Shown here: piece after piece, positions 8,825 through 17,618 of the stretch
Numbering within the stretch: position 1 is the stretch's first letter
Layout: every line of letters begins with the position of its first letter
Assembly: GCF_029914245.1 (NCBI RefSeq)
Contig: NZ_JARYZI010000005.1
Coordinates: forward strand, 62,001-126,000
Source: Fusibacter bizertensis
GTDB taxonomy: Bacteria; Bacillota; Clostridia; Peptostreptococcales; Acidaminobacteraceae
Reading direction: 5' to 3'
DNA: 64,000 nt
Position numbers and translations under genes: made by a program
The notes under the pieces: generated by a model
Told to the model about the DNA's origin: nothing
Database searches by the model: none
The model's input: only the letters and a program-made list of their open reading frames with translations

Positions 8825-11020
8825 TTGATGATAAAAGTTTTAAATAAATATAAGTATGCAATGATTATTGTGATTGCACTGATGGTGATGATCGTCATCA
8901 TTGGCGCATCTTATCAAAACTATATAAAAATACAAAATAAGGTAATTGAAATAGAGCAATTTCAACTCTTATCTCTAGCTGAGACACTTGCAAAAAGTGT
9001 TGAGAATTTTTTTACCAACCAACAACATAATCTTGAAATATTATCAAAAAATCGAACATTTATTAAAGATTATAATGGTTTTTCAGCTGATGGGACACAA
9101 AAAGATTTGTTTAAGAATCTAGAGGATTATTATAATATTCAAAGTGAAAATATTGAATTAATAAGGTTGGTTAAACTAGATGGTACAGAAATTTATGCAT
9201 TTCCAACTACTGATTATGGGGATGGCATCTTAGATGATTGTCAGAGGGTGAAGTTAGTCCAAAAGCCGGATGTAGGGGAAATATATAAAGAGTCTGATAA
9301 GCTTTATGTTAATATATATCATCCGATTTATTTTGAAGAGAAACTTGATGCGACACTCTATATAAAAGTAAAAATCAACACAATTTATCAAAGTCTTATA
9401 GCACCTGTTAAAGCAGGAGAAAAAGGTTATGCATCTGTGAAAGATTCCAGTGGCGTACTTATAATGCATCCCAACACTGAAGATATTGGTGAAAATGTTA
9501 TTGAAGTACGTAAAAACACATATCCTGATTTTGACTGGAGTGAACTGACAGAACTTGTTGAAAAACAAAAGAACAAAGAATCTGGCGTTGGCGTTTATCA
9601 CTCATTATGGTTCACTGATAATGATCAACAACGGATCAAGAAATTTAGCGCTTATGCCCCTGCTAATATTGGAAGTGATTTTTGGATTGTAAACATCTCA
9701 AAAGATTATTTAGAAGTCGTATCTTTTCTAAAAAACAGAACATATACCATTGTGATCATTAACTTTTTACTGTTACTTGTATTTCTTACTTTTGGGTTAT
9801 TGTTTTATAAGTTCACCAAGGATAAAGCTATTATCGAAAAAGAACGCGCTTTAATGATAGAAGTAAAAGCACTAAATGAAGCACTAGAACTCGATATCAC
9901 TAAGAGGATTAAACTTGAAAGCGAGTTATTAAGTAGTAAAAATAAATTTGAAAATATTTTTGAATCTGGTTCAGATTGTATCTTTGTTATTAGTATGAAT
10001 CAAAGTGCACAGATCATTGAAGTTAATCATAAAGTAGAATTATCTCTGGGATATACAAAAGAACAACTTTTATCTATGTCTTACTATCAGATTAGCACAC
10101 AGGTGAGTGAAGATGTATATAACGCTTTAATACAGGGTATTGAAATTAACTCTGGTGTGACATTTGAGGATGAGTTAAAAGGTGTAAATGGGAAAGTTAT
10201 TCCAGTAGAAATTAATGCAAGAATCATGAATAATGAAAATAAGATGCAGATCGTCATGATTTCAAGAGACATAACCATGAAGCGTTTGTTTGATCAGGAG
10301 ATGGAAGAAAACAAAAAACGTGAAGCACTGATGATTTACCAATCGAGATTAGCTGCTATGGGTGAAATGATTGGAAATATAGCTCACCAATGGAGACAAC
10401 CTTTAAGTGGACTTGCCATGATCTACAATAACATAATTGATGCTTATAAATATAATGAGCTAGATGAAGATTATCTTAAGGCACAAGGGGTTAGACATGC
10501 AGATCTCGTAAAATTTATGTCGAGTACAATAGATGACTTTAGATTTTTCTTTGATCCCAAAACTGAAAAACGTGATTTCTTAATATCCAGTGTTTGTGAT
10601 CGAACCATTGACTTTCTAAAGGAAACCATTCGATTAAATAATATAGAAGTAATCGTCAAACTAGAAAGTGATGTGTTGATAAATGGGTTGCCAAATCAAC
10701 TGTCACAAGTTCTATTTAGTATCATTAAAAATGCAATTGATGCAATTGTTCAACATAATTCTTCAGAGAAAAAAATTTGCATAGCAATTGAGGGACGTGA
10801 TGAAGAACTATTAATTAGTATTCAAGACAGTGGTGGTGGAGCATCTAAAGCCAATGTTAGTCGATTATTTGATGCGTATTTTACGACAAAAGATGAGCAA
10901 TCAGGAACTGGACTAGGCCTATATATATCAAAAGTAATTATTGAAAAGAACTTTAAAGGAAATATTAACGCAATCAACAAAGAAAACGGTTTATGCATAA
11001 CCATTAGTTTTCCAATATAA
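8825..11020 (+). CDS. Membrane sensor histidine kinase with dCache-like sensor and PAS domain
   Basis: The 731-residue kinase has a first membrane helix at about 10-30, an extracytoplasmic region of roughly 270 residues that looks like a dCache sensor, a second helix at about 304-328, a PAS domain at about 370-490, and the kinase core. The phospho-accepting His521 lies in IAHQWRQPL, the variant seen in kinases that lack a classical HExxTPL. The ATPase part shows an N-box (IIKNAIDAI), DSGGG and GTGLGLY. A response regulator follows 24 bp later. Its place between two organic-acid transporter operons suggests it senses a carboxylate; this is inference only. Confidence 0.88.
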   Translation: MMIKVLNKYKYAMIIVIALMVMIVIIGASYQNYIKIQNKVIEIEQFQLLSLAETLAKSVENFFTNQQHNLEILSKNRTFIKDYNGFSADGTQKDLFKNLEDYYNIQSENIELIRLVKLDGTEIYAFPTTDYGDGILDDCQRVKLVQKPDVGEIYKESDKLYVNIYHPIYFEEKLDATLYIKVKINTIYQSLIAPVKAGEKGYASVKDSSGVLIMHPNTEDIGENVIEVRKNTYPDFDWSELTELVEKQKNKESGVGVYHSLWFTDNDQQRIKKFSAYAPANIGSDFWIVNISKDYLEVVSFLKNRTYTIVIINFLLLLVFLTFGLLFYKFTKDKAIIEKERALMIEVKALNEALELDITKRIKLESELLSSKNKFENIFESGSDCIFVISMNQSAQIIEVNHKVELSLGYTKEQLLSMSYYQISTQVSEDVYNALIQGIEINSGVTFEDELKGVNGKVIPVEINARIMNNENKMQIVMISRDITMKRLFDQEMEENKKREALMIYQSRLAAMGEMIGNIAHQWRQPLSGLAMIYNNIIDAYKYNELDEDYLKAQGVRHADLVKFMSSTIDDFRFFFDPKTEKRDFLISSVCDRTIDFLKETIRLNNIEVIVKLESDVLINGLPNQLSQVLFSIIKNAIDAIVQHNSSEKKICIAIEGRDEELLISIQDSGGGASKANVSRLFDAYFTTKDEQSGTGLGLYISKVIIEKNFKGNINAINKENGLCITISFPI

Positions 11021-11044
11021 ATTTCGTCCAAGGAGAGAAAACTC

Positions 11045-11806
11045 ATGTTAAATGAAAAGCAAATGGACCTAAATGTATTATATGTTGAAGATGAGCCAAT
11101 ATTGCGAGAAGAAATTACACGATTCTTAAAGCGAAGGGTTAAAACCGTCACAAGTGTAGAAAATGGGCAAGAGGCATTGGCAATCTTCGATGTTTTTAAG
11201 TTTGATTTTGTGATAACTGATCTAATGATGCCAGTTCTTGATGGTGTTGAAATGGCGAAGAAAATAAGAGAAAAGAACCTTGATATTCCTATTGTAATCA
11301 CAACTGCTTTAAGTGATGTTGAGTTAATGCAGTCAACGATAGAAGTGGGAATTGATAGATATCTATTAAAACCAATCGATGTAGAGACTTTAAATCAAAT
11401 GCTCATAAGTATGAATGAAAAGTTAACGCGAAAAAAGAAAAAAGAGCAGCGCTTTCGGCTCTCATTAGATGAAGTAAAATCAATTGAAAGAAAAACAGAG
11501 ACAGAAATTGCACGAGTAATTAAATTGTCAACTGGAAAAGGACCAAATAGAGTTCAAGCCTTTTTACAAGCTAATCTATGTGAAATAGTAATCAGTGGCT
11601 CTCGAACACAATTAGAACAAACCATTCTTAAACAAGAAAAAAACACACGAATTGGTGACTACTTAAGAGAAGTACTTTACACACAACTAAAAGAAACCTT
11701 TGAAACCTCTATAAAGGAAGTAACAGGTATTCGTGTAGTTTTTCAAGGATTAAAGTGTAACAGTACAAAAGATATTGATGTCATAAGGTTTATATTTGAG
11801 TTCTAA
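11045..11806 (+). CDS. Response regulator with C-terminal DUF2294-like domain
   Basis: The N-terminal receiver (about 8-122) has the acidic pair in YVEDEP, phospho-acceptor Asp59 in ITDLMMP, and Lys in LLKP. After a charged linker (about 125-155), residues 156-253 resemble DUF2294: a conserved GKGP motif (STGKGPNRVQAF), a central hydrophobic strand, an R-containing helix and a C-terminal D-V-x-x-F-x-F end. I see no helix-turn-helix, so it is unlikely to bind DNA in the usual way. It is partnered with the kinase 24 bp upstream and is followed by a strong terminator. Confidence 0.75.
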   Translation: MLNEKQMDLNVLYVEDEPILREEITRFLKRRVKTVTSVENGQEALAIFDVFKFDFVITDLMMPVLDGVEMAKKIREKNLDIPIVITTALSDVELMQSTIEVGIDRYLLKPIDVETLNQMLISMNEKLTRKKKKEQRFRLSLDEVKSIERKTETEIARVIKLSTGKGPNRVQAFLQANLCEIVISGSRTQLEQTILKQEKNTRIGDYLREVLYTQLKETFETSIKEVTGIRVVFQGLKCNSTKDIDVIRFIFEF

Positions 11807-11808
11807 AA

Positions 11809-11862
11809 AAAACGGGATAAATTCAAAATGATTAAAAATCACAGTTGAATTTATCCCGTTTT
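11809..11862 (+). terminator. Intrinsic terminator after the two-component pair
   Basis: An 18-bp perfect stem (AAAACGGGATAAATTCAA at 11809-11826 with its complement at 11845-11862), loop of 18 nt, with A/T-rich flanks on both sides, so it can work in both directions. Confidence 0.85.
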
Positions 11863-11909
11863 CTGATTATTTACATATTATTTCAAACATTGTGAATAAA
11901 TTTTAAATA

Positions 11910-11949
11910 ATTTTGTAGTATTTTGTAACATTTTGTAGGATTATGTAGG
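11910..11949 (+). repeat. Four tandem 10-bp repeats upstream of the TRAP operon
   Basis: Four copies of ATTTTGTAGG-like units lie exactly end to end at 11910, 11920, 11930 and 11940 (ATTTTGTAGT, ATTTTGTAAC, ATTTTGTAGG, ATTATGTAGG). A 10-bp period places each copy on the same face of the helix, the layout expected for cooperative binding of a transcription factor. The units resemble OmpR/PhoB-class half-sites. They end about 100 bp before the TAXI binding-protein gene. Confidence 0.7.
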
Positions 11950-11970
11950 GTGAATGATATAAAAATGGTG

Positions 11971-11994
11971 TCGTGTATTCGTATGCGCACACGA
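11971..11994 (+). promoter_or_regulatory. Inverted repeat in the TRAP operon leader
   Basis: TCGTGT (11971-11976) and ACACGA (11989-11994) form a 6-bp inverted repeat with a 12-bp centre, just downstream of an AT-rich TATAAA-like element (about 11958). It may be a second operator. No further support is visible. Confidence 0.3.
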
Positions 11995-12051
11995 TTAGTT
12001 TGGGGAGCATACAGTTAAGGAAATTAAATTTAAGTTGAGCAGGAGGAAATT

Positions 12052-13071
12052 ATGAAAAAAGCAATGTCTTTGTTATTGGTATTAATTTTAATGTTCACAC
12101 TTGTAACTGGTTGTACATCTACTGATGAGCCAGCAACAACTGAAGCGACAACTGCAGCAGCAGGCGAGACGACTGCAGCAATGTCAGAAGATCCATCTTT
12201 TGATAATGTTTTCGTAAATATTGGTACCGGTGGTACTGCAGGTACTTATTTCCCACTTGGTGGTGCATTCGCTGAAATATGGAACAATAATATTAAAGGC
12301 ATCAATGCAACAGCTCAATCAACAGGTGCATCTGTTGCAAATATCAACTTGTTAATTGATGGTGAAGTTGAAGTTGTTATCGTTCAAAATGATACAGCAC
12401 TTTATGCGCATGATGGCGTAATGATGTTTGATGGTCAAACTTTTGATAAATTAAGAGGACTTGCAACACTTTACAGTGAGCCTCTTCAAATCGTAACAAC
12501 AGATCCTAGCATTAAAACAGTTGCTGATTTAAAAGGTAAAAAAGTAGCAGTTGGTGCTATTGGTTCAGGTGTTGAAGCAAATGCAAGACAAATAATCGCT
12601 GCTGCTGGTATGGATTTTGAAAAAGACATCGATCCTAAGTTTTTATCTTTTGCTGAAGCTTCTTCAGGACTTAAAGATAAGCAAGTTGATGCAGCTTTCT
12701 TAACTGCAGGAATTCCAACTGCAGCTATTCAAGATTTATCTGCACAAAATGATGTATATATTGTTGCAATTGAAGGCGATATAGCGGCTACACTTAAAAG
12801 TAACTATAAATTCTTTACAGACTATACAATTCCAGCTAACACATATAAAGGACAAACAGAAGATGTATCTACGTTAACAGTTAAATCTATGCTTTGTGTT
12901 TCGGCGGATTTAGATGAAGAATTAGCTTATCAATTAACTAAACAAATTTATGAAAACTTGGACAGAGTTGTATTGGCTCACAATGTAGGCAAATATATCA
13001 CTAAAGAAACTGCACTTGATGCAATGCCAATTCCTGTTCATCCTGGTGCTGAGAGATATTTCAACGAATAA
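12052..13071 (+). CDS. TRAP transporter substrate-binding lipoprotein, TAXI family
   Basis: This is the solute receptor of a TAXI-TRAP system, which moves organic acids or amino acids by a sodium or proton gradient. The 339-residue protein has a lipoprotein signal ending in LVTGC (Cys21), a Thr/Ala-rich linker, and the family opening NIGTGGTAGTYFPLGGAFAEIW near residues 56-77. GSGVEANARQI and AFLTAGIPT follow at expected positions. An AGGAGG site precedes ATG 12052. The partner genes for DUF1850 and the fused permease lie directly downstream. Confidence 0.92.
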   Translation: MKKAMSLLLVLILMFTLVTGCTSTDEPATTEATTAAAGETTAAMSEDPSFDNVFVNIGTGGTAGTYFPLGGAFAEIWNNNIKGINATAQSTGASVANINLLIDGEVEVVIVQNDTALYAHDGVMMFDGQTFDKLRGLATLYSEPLQIVTTDPSIKTVADLKGKKVAVGAIGSGVEANARQIIAAAGMDFEKDIDPKFLSFAEASSGLKDKQVDAAFLTAGIPTAAIQDLSAQNDVYIVAIEGDIAATLKSNYKFFTDYTIPANTYKGQTEDVSTLTVKSMLCVSADLDEELAYQLTKQIYENLDRVVLAHNVGKYITKETALDAMPIPVHPGAERYFNE

Positions 13072-13153
13072 AGATAAGTTAATTTAGGGTCTCTTATCAT
13101 AAAATTTTAGAAATAAATTGATAACATCAATTCTTAAAGAGAGAAGGGAAGCT

Positions 13154-13723
13154 TTGTTTAGAAAATCTATTATTGGATTGCTCAGTATTTGTTTGTTAGT
13201 AATTTTGGTGATGACTGGTCTTCAAGAGCGGACTGTAATTATAATTGAAGATCAAAAATCAGGAGAAAAACATAGTTTGTTTCCAAGTGACAATCACTTT
13301 GAACTTGGCTATATTCATTCTGTGTTACTAACACCGGTAGATGAGTATTTTGAAATTGATAAAGATAATAACCTCATACTCCAAAAGACTGTATATGAGT
13401 CTTTTGGGGTGGGGCTTCCTTATGAACAGATGAGTGATGCGGAGTTTGAAATTGTAGATGGTAAATTTATATTATATATGGACCGGAAGTTTGAAAAAGT
13501 CAATATGATCGCTTCACCAATTCCCAAGCATTCTATAACGGTGAATGGTGAAAAAATATATATTGCAGAGTTATTTAACAAGGAGTCTATTGATGTCACA
13601 AGTGAGTCTTTTAAGAAGCTTATAAAAAATGATGTTGAAAGACAAAAGTACACACATGACCTCATAATTCATGTGATTAAAAAGAAAGTTTTTGAAATTG
13701 GCAACTATCATGTTGTTTTATAG
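13154..13723 (+). CDS. DUF1850 domain protein of the TAXI-TRAP operon
   Basis: I place the start at TTG 13154, which has GAAGGGA five bases upstream; an in-frame TTG at 13118 lacks a site. The resulting protein of about 189 residues has one N-terminal membrane segment and an extracytoplasmic domain with the DUF1850 pattern: a Y-I-H-S-V-x-x-x-P-V-x-E-x-F strand near residue 55 and a G-G/V-G-L-P segment. Such proteins are regularly encoded between the TAXI binding protein and the fused TRAP permease, as here. The function is not known; a role in transporter assembly is a reasonable guess from synteny. Confidence 0.75.
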   Translation: MFRKSIIGLLSICLLVILVMTGLQERTVIIIEDQKSGEKHSLFPSDNHFELGYIHSVLLTPVDEYFEIDKDNNLILQKTVYESFGVGLPYEQMSDAEFEIVDGKFILYMDRKFEKVNMIASPIPKHSITVNGEKIYIAELFNKESIDVTSESFKKLIKNDVERQKYTHDLIIHVIKKKVFEIGNYHVVL

Positions 13724-13737
13724 GAAGGATCGGTGTC

Positions 13738-15711
13738 ATGTCTGACTTAAATGAAATAAAACAAACAGCAAATACAGACCAAGCAAGTGCAATTAATGCT
13801 GATGATTTGCTGAGAAAATACGACAAAGGTTCAGACTATAGGGTACTTAGCGGAATTCAAAATAAATTGTTGGTTGGAATATTAGCAATGTTTTCTATAT
13901 TTCAATTATACACTGGAATTTTTGGAGTTATGGATGCAATGCTACAACGTTCAATTCATCTCGCTTTTGGTTTAACCTTAGTCTACCTACTATATCCATC
14001 TTCCAAGAAATTCTCAAGATCAAAACTACATCCAGTTGATGTGGTACTTGCAATACTTGCAGCATCAGTTTGTCTTTATGTTTTTTTCAACTATAAACAG
14101 CTTGTATTTAGAGCGGGACGTGTAAGTACGATGGATATGATTGTTGGTTTAATTGCAATCGTATTAGTACTAGAAGCTGCTAGAAGAGTTATTGGGTGGC
14201 CGATGGTCATAATTGCATCAGTTTTCATTGCATATGCTCTTTTGGGTCCGCATATTCCAGGACCATTAGCACATAGAGGCGTAAAATTATCAAATTTAGT
14301 ACAGCACTTATACTATACAACTGAAGGAATCTTTGGTCTTCCAATTGGGGTTTCTTCAACTTTTATCTATATGTTTTTGTTATTTGGAGCTTATCTAGGA
14401 AAAACAGGGATGGGAGAGTTTTTCATAGATATTTCAAACTCGATTGCTGGTGGTGCACCAGGTGGTCCTGCAAAAGTAGCAGTAATTTCAAGTGCTACTA
14501 TGGGAACTTTATCTGGTTCTTCAGTTGCAAATGTTGTTGGAACAGGTAGCTTTACCATTCCAATGATGAAAAAACTTGGTTATAAACCAGAATTTGCAGG
14601 AGCAGTTGAAGCCACTTCATCAACTGGTGGGCAGTTAATGCCACCAATTATGGGGGCTGCTGCCTTTCTTATGGCTGAATTTACCAATATTCCTTATGTT
14701 CAAATCATTGGTGCAGCTGTTATTCCTGCTTTACTTTACTATTTTGGTGTTTGGGCAGGCGTTCATTATGAAGCCAAAAAACAAGGTCTTAAAGGTATGC
14801 CTAAAGATCAGATTCCAAAAGCAAGTAAGGTAATGCGTGAAAGAGGTCATCTGATCTTGCCAATCGTGATTGTTATTTATCTTTTAATCTCTGGTTATAC
14901 ACCGATTAGAGCAGCACTTGGTGCAATTGTATCAGCAATACTTGTTTCTGCAGTTAAAAAAGAGACACGCCTTTCACTGAAAGATATATTTTCAGGATTG
15001 GTTGAAGGTGCAAGGACTGCAATTACAGTTGTAGCTGCTTGTGCGACAGCTGGTATCATCATTGGTGTTGTAACTCAAACAGGGTTAGGCTTAAAGATGG
15101 GTTCACTACTGGTTAGTGCAGCATCAGGAAAACTATTCTTAACTTTAGTGTTTACGATGATTACATCATTAATATTAGGTATTGGTGTTCCTACAACTGC
15201 TAACTATGTAATTACTGCTACAATTGCTGCACCAGCATTGCTAATGCTTGATGTCCCAATTATTGCTGCTCATATGTTTGCTTTCTATTTCGGAATTATA
15301 GCCGATGTAACGCCACCGGTTGCACTTGCAGCAGTAGCGGCATCCGGTGTCGCCAAGTCAGAACCGATGCGTACAGGTATACAGGCGTCGCGACTTGCAA
15401 TAGCGGCCTTTATAATACCATATATCTTTGTTTACAGTCCTGAACTGCTGCTTGTTAATGTAACACCTTTACATCTTGTGTTTATATTGATAACAGCGAT
15501 ATTAGGAATTATAGCAGTTGCTTCTGGATTAACAGGATATTTCCAGACGAAAATGAACGTATTAGAAAGATTACTATTTATAGTGGGTGGTGTAATGATG
15601 GTTACAACGGCTCCAGTTGTAAATCTTATTGCAGCCGTTATGTTAGGAAGTGTATGCTTCTTTCAATTCAAAAACAAAAAAAAGACACCTGAAATAGTAG
15701 CAACAATATAG
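13738..15711 (+). CDS. TRAP transporter fused permease (4TM/12TM, DctQM-like)
   Basis: The 657-residue membrane protein combines the small and large TRAP permease subunits, the standard form in TAXI systems. Hydrophobic segments begin near residue 45. The large subunit has GGAPGGPAKVAVISSATMG-like and SSTGGQLMPPIMGAAAFL motifs (about 240-310) and the C-terminal PTTANYVITATIAAPAL and DVTPPVALAA stretches (about 485-530) typical of DctM-type transporters. The start, ATG 13738, has GGAAGGA upstream, 14 bp after the DUF1850 gene. A terminator follows at 15732. Confidence 0.93.
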   Translation: MSDLNEIKQTANTDQASAINADDLLRKYDKGSDYRVLSGIQNKLLVGILAMFSIFQLYTGIFGVMDAMLQRSIHLAFGLTLVYLLYPSSKKFSRSKLHPVDVVLAILAASVCLYVFFNYKQLVFRAGRVSTMDMIVGLIAIVLVLEAARRVIGWPMVIIASVFIAYALLGPHIPGPLAHRGVKLSNLVQHLYYTTEGIFGLPIGVSSTFIYMFLLFGAYLGKTGMGEFFIDISNSIAGGAPGGPAKVAVISSATMGTLSGSSVANVVGTGSFTIPMMKKLGYKPEFAGAVEATSSTGGQLMPPIMGAAAFLMAEFTNIPYVQIIGAAVIPALLYYFGVWAGVHYEAKKQGLKGMPKDQIPKASKVMRERGHLILPIVIVIYLLISGYTPIRAALGAIVSAILVSAVKKETRLSLKDIFSGLVEGARTAITVVAACATAGIIIGVVTQTGLGLKMGSLLVSAASGKLFLTLVFTMITSLILGIGVPTTANYVITATIAAPALLMLDVPIIAAHMFAFYFGIIADVTPPVALAAVAASGVAKSEPMRTGIQASRLAIAAFIIPYIFVYSPELLLVNVTPLHLVFILITAILGIIAVASGLTGYFQTKMNVLERLLFIVGGVMMVTTAPVVNLIAAVMLGSVCFFQFKNKKKTPEIVATI

Positions 15712-15731
15712 AAACACCCTTCTTAAATAGC

Positions 15732-15770
15732 AAAGGATCAGCTACCACAATAGCTGGTCCTTTGTTTTTT
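15732..15770 (+). terminator. Intrinsic terminator after the TRAP operon
   Basis: A 12-bp stem (AAAGGATCAGCT with AGCTGGTCCTTT, one G-U) and an eight-base loop, followed by GTTTTTTA. Confidence 0.88.
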
Positions 15771-15815
15771 ATCAGAGTGTGATATAATTTTATTAAAATG
15801 CATTCTGGAGGGAAA

Positions 15816-17303
15816 ATGTTTAAAAAGAAAAATAATTGTGCGGAAACTCATGGTATTATTGAATACGTTGAGGCTAAATTTAATGGTCAAAATATTAAAG
15901 AACCAAAATTGGATTTTCATATTCATATAAAGTTTTTTGATTATTTCAAAAAGCTATTTAACAGCGAAGAAAAAATGAAGATATCAACAATGAATATTTT
16001 AAGTACAGTTATTAAACTAAGTTCTTTTGATGTAGAACTCTCACATTCAGCTCAAAAGTTAACGAATTTCTCCAATAAACTTTCAATCTTAAGTGAATCA
16101 AATTTAGCAATAGTTGAAGAAACGACTGCAAGTATGAATACTTTTACAGAAACTATTTTAAATACTACGGAAACTTTAACAGGGTTAAGCGAAGCTACAG
16201 AAATCATTGTAGAAAGTAATAATGCTTCTTATGATCAAATAAGAGAAATCAAGGACTTAAAAGATATCGTTATCAATAATTCTGATGAGATGAGAAATAA
16301 AATGCAGGAGTTAGTTAACTACACACAAAGTGTAGAACAAATAGTTTCAGCAGTAGAAGCAATTGCATCACAAACAAACTTATTGGCACTAAACGCATCA
16401 ATCGAAGCAGCAAGGGCAGGGGAGCATGGACGTGGATTCGCTGTTGTCGCTGATGAGATTAGAAAATTAGCTGAAGGGACTAAAAGCAGTTTAGATGAAA
16501 TGAGTGGTATAGTTAGAGGTATTAAAAATGCAACAGTTGAAGGCGTAATTAGTATGGATAACACAATTGAATCCACTCAGTCAATTGGAGATAAGATCGA
16601 AAATGTATCTAGTACAATAGATAAAAATGTATCTCTCTTAAATAGAACTGTCAAAGATATTAAAGAAATTACAATGGAAATGAAAAATATCCAATTATCA
16701 ACACAAGAAATTAATCAAGCAATGGAATCATCAACTAAAGATGCTGAAGAATTAAGTGATATGACAATTTCGATAAGGGAAAATGCTGAGACAAGTTACA
16801 AGCAAGCAAAACAAATTTCTAAAATAGATGATGAGATGTCAGAAATTCTATATAACCAAATGTCAATTATTAATATGAGTGCAAACCATATAAATAATGA
16901 TGAAATACTTATCAACTTAGAAAGTGCAAAAATTGCTCATAACAACTGGAGCGATAATTTAAAAAATATGATAGATCAAATGAGTGTATATCCAATTCAG
17001 TTGAACTCACATAAATGTGCTTTTGGACATTTTTATCATTCAATAGATCTGTCCGACACAATATTATCCAAAGAATGGGATGAAATTGGTATCTTGCATA
17101 ATGAATTTCATAAAAAAGGTGAAGGTGTTATTACATCTATTAATAATAATAATTATGATAAAGCAAATAGTATATATCTTGAAGCTAAGGACATTTCCTT
17201 ACGTCTGTTTAAACTATTAGATGTAGTTTCGGATCACCTAAAACAAAATAGAGGTGAAATGTTTGGTACACATAAAGATCAAATCGTTCAGATAAAAATA
17301 TAG
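15816..17303 (+). CDS. Soluble methyl-accepting chemotaxis protein with C-terminal CZB domain
   Basis: I chose ATG 15816, which has GGAGGG just upstream; ATG 15798 lies only ten bases after a TATAAT-like -10 (15783-15788). The protein has no membrane segment, so it is a cytoplasmic chemoreceptor. The signalling tip includes [20 protein letters not shown] and [16 protein letters not shown] (about residues 180-220). The C-terminal part (about 365-480) is a chemoreceptor zinc-binding domain, with His in IAHNNW, Cys and His in [10 protein letters not shown] and His in HNEFHK, the usual 3His/1Cys set. Such receptors have been linked to sensing of zinc or oxidants. Confidence 0.9.
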   Translation: MFKKKNNCAETHGIIEYVEAKFNGQNIKEPKLDFHIHIKFFDYFKKLFNSEEKMKISTMNILSTVIKLSSFDVELSHSAQKLTNFSNKLSILSESNLAIVEETTASMNTFTETILNTTETLTGLSEATEIIVESNNASYDQIREIKDLKDIVINNSDEMRNKMQELVNYTQSVEQIVSAVEAIASQTNLLALNASIEAARAGEHGRGFAVVADEIRKLAEGTKSSLDEMSGIVRGIKNATVEGVISMDNTIESTQSIGDKIENVSSTIDKNVSLLNRTVKDIKEITMEMKNIQLSTQEINQAMESSTKDAEELSDMTISIRENAETSYKQAKQISKIDDEMSEILYNQMSIINMSANHINNDEILINLESAKIAHNNWSDNLKNMIDQMSVYPIQLNSHKCAFGHFYHSIDLSDTILSKEWDEIGILHNEFHKKGEGVITSINNNNYDKANSIYLEAKDISLRLFKLLDVVSDHLKQNRGEMFGTHKDQIVQIKI

Positions 17304-17618
17304 TAAATAGGATAGATTGATTCTTATATAGTCACAAAAATAGTGCTGCTTTAATTGCCGCTATAGGTGTTGTTTATGTGATTAATCTTTTGACATTATA
17401 TAAAATTCACATAAACATTATCTGAACTTAATATAGATTTTAAATACTTGAGGTATAGTTTAGCTATTGGATAGTTACCACATAATTTTGATATAGAAGC
17501 CATAACGGAGCTGGTGGCTCACTCCTTCTAAGCTTACTCCCCAAGTAAACAACCATCTCATAATTTTCAAAACATCCAATAAAGAGCCACCAGACCGTAT
17601 CCTTGGCAAGGAGGTCTA
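17304..17618 (+). promoter_or_regulatory. Long structured 5' region before the HAD gene, with pseudoknot pairing and a masked ribosome binding site
   Basis: This 315-bp gap holds no convincing gene. It has an inverted repeat (17372-17381 with 17407-17416, 10 bp perfect) around a TTGACA, then a set of pairings: TATTGGAT 17465-17472 with ATCCAATA 17574-17581; a hairpin with TAGAA 17494-17498/TTCTA 17526-17530 and GGAG/CTCC; and the 10 bases in that hairpin's loop (CTGGTGGCTC 17511-17520) pair perfectly with GAGCCACCAG 17584-17593, giving a pseudoknot. The SD AAGGAGG (17608-17614) lies in a hairpin formed by TCCTT 17600-17604 and GACC/GGTC. This looks like a cis-acting control element; I do not recognise a known class. 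Confidence 0.5.

Noticed and set aside
17328-17427. Short frame FLYSHKNSAALIAAIGVV... after the chemoreceptor gene
   Set aside because: It has a membrane-like look but no start codon or ribosome binding site, and it lies in the region with the long inverted repeat. A gene remnant cannot be shown.
17304-17618. tmRNA, SRP RNA or tRNA in the long gap
   Set aside because: No CCA end, no TagRNA reading frame, no SRP tetraloop consensus and no cloverleaf could be found; only the local pseudoknot pairing is supported.
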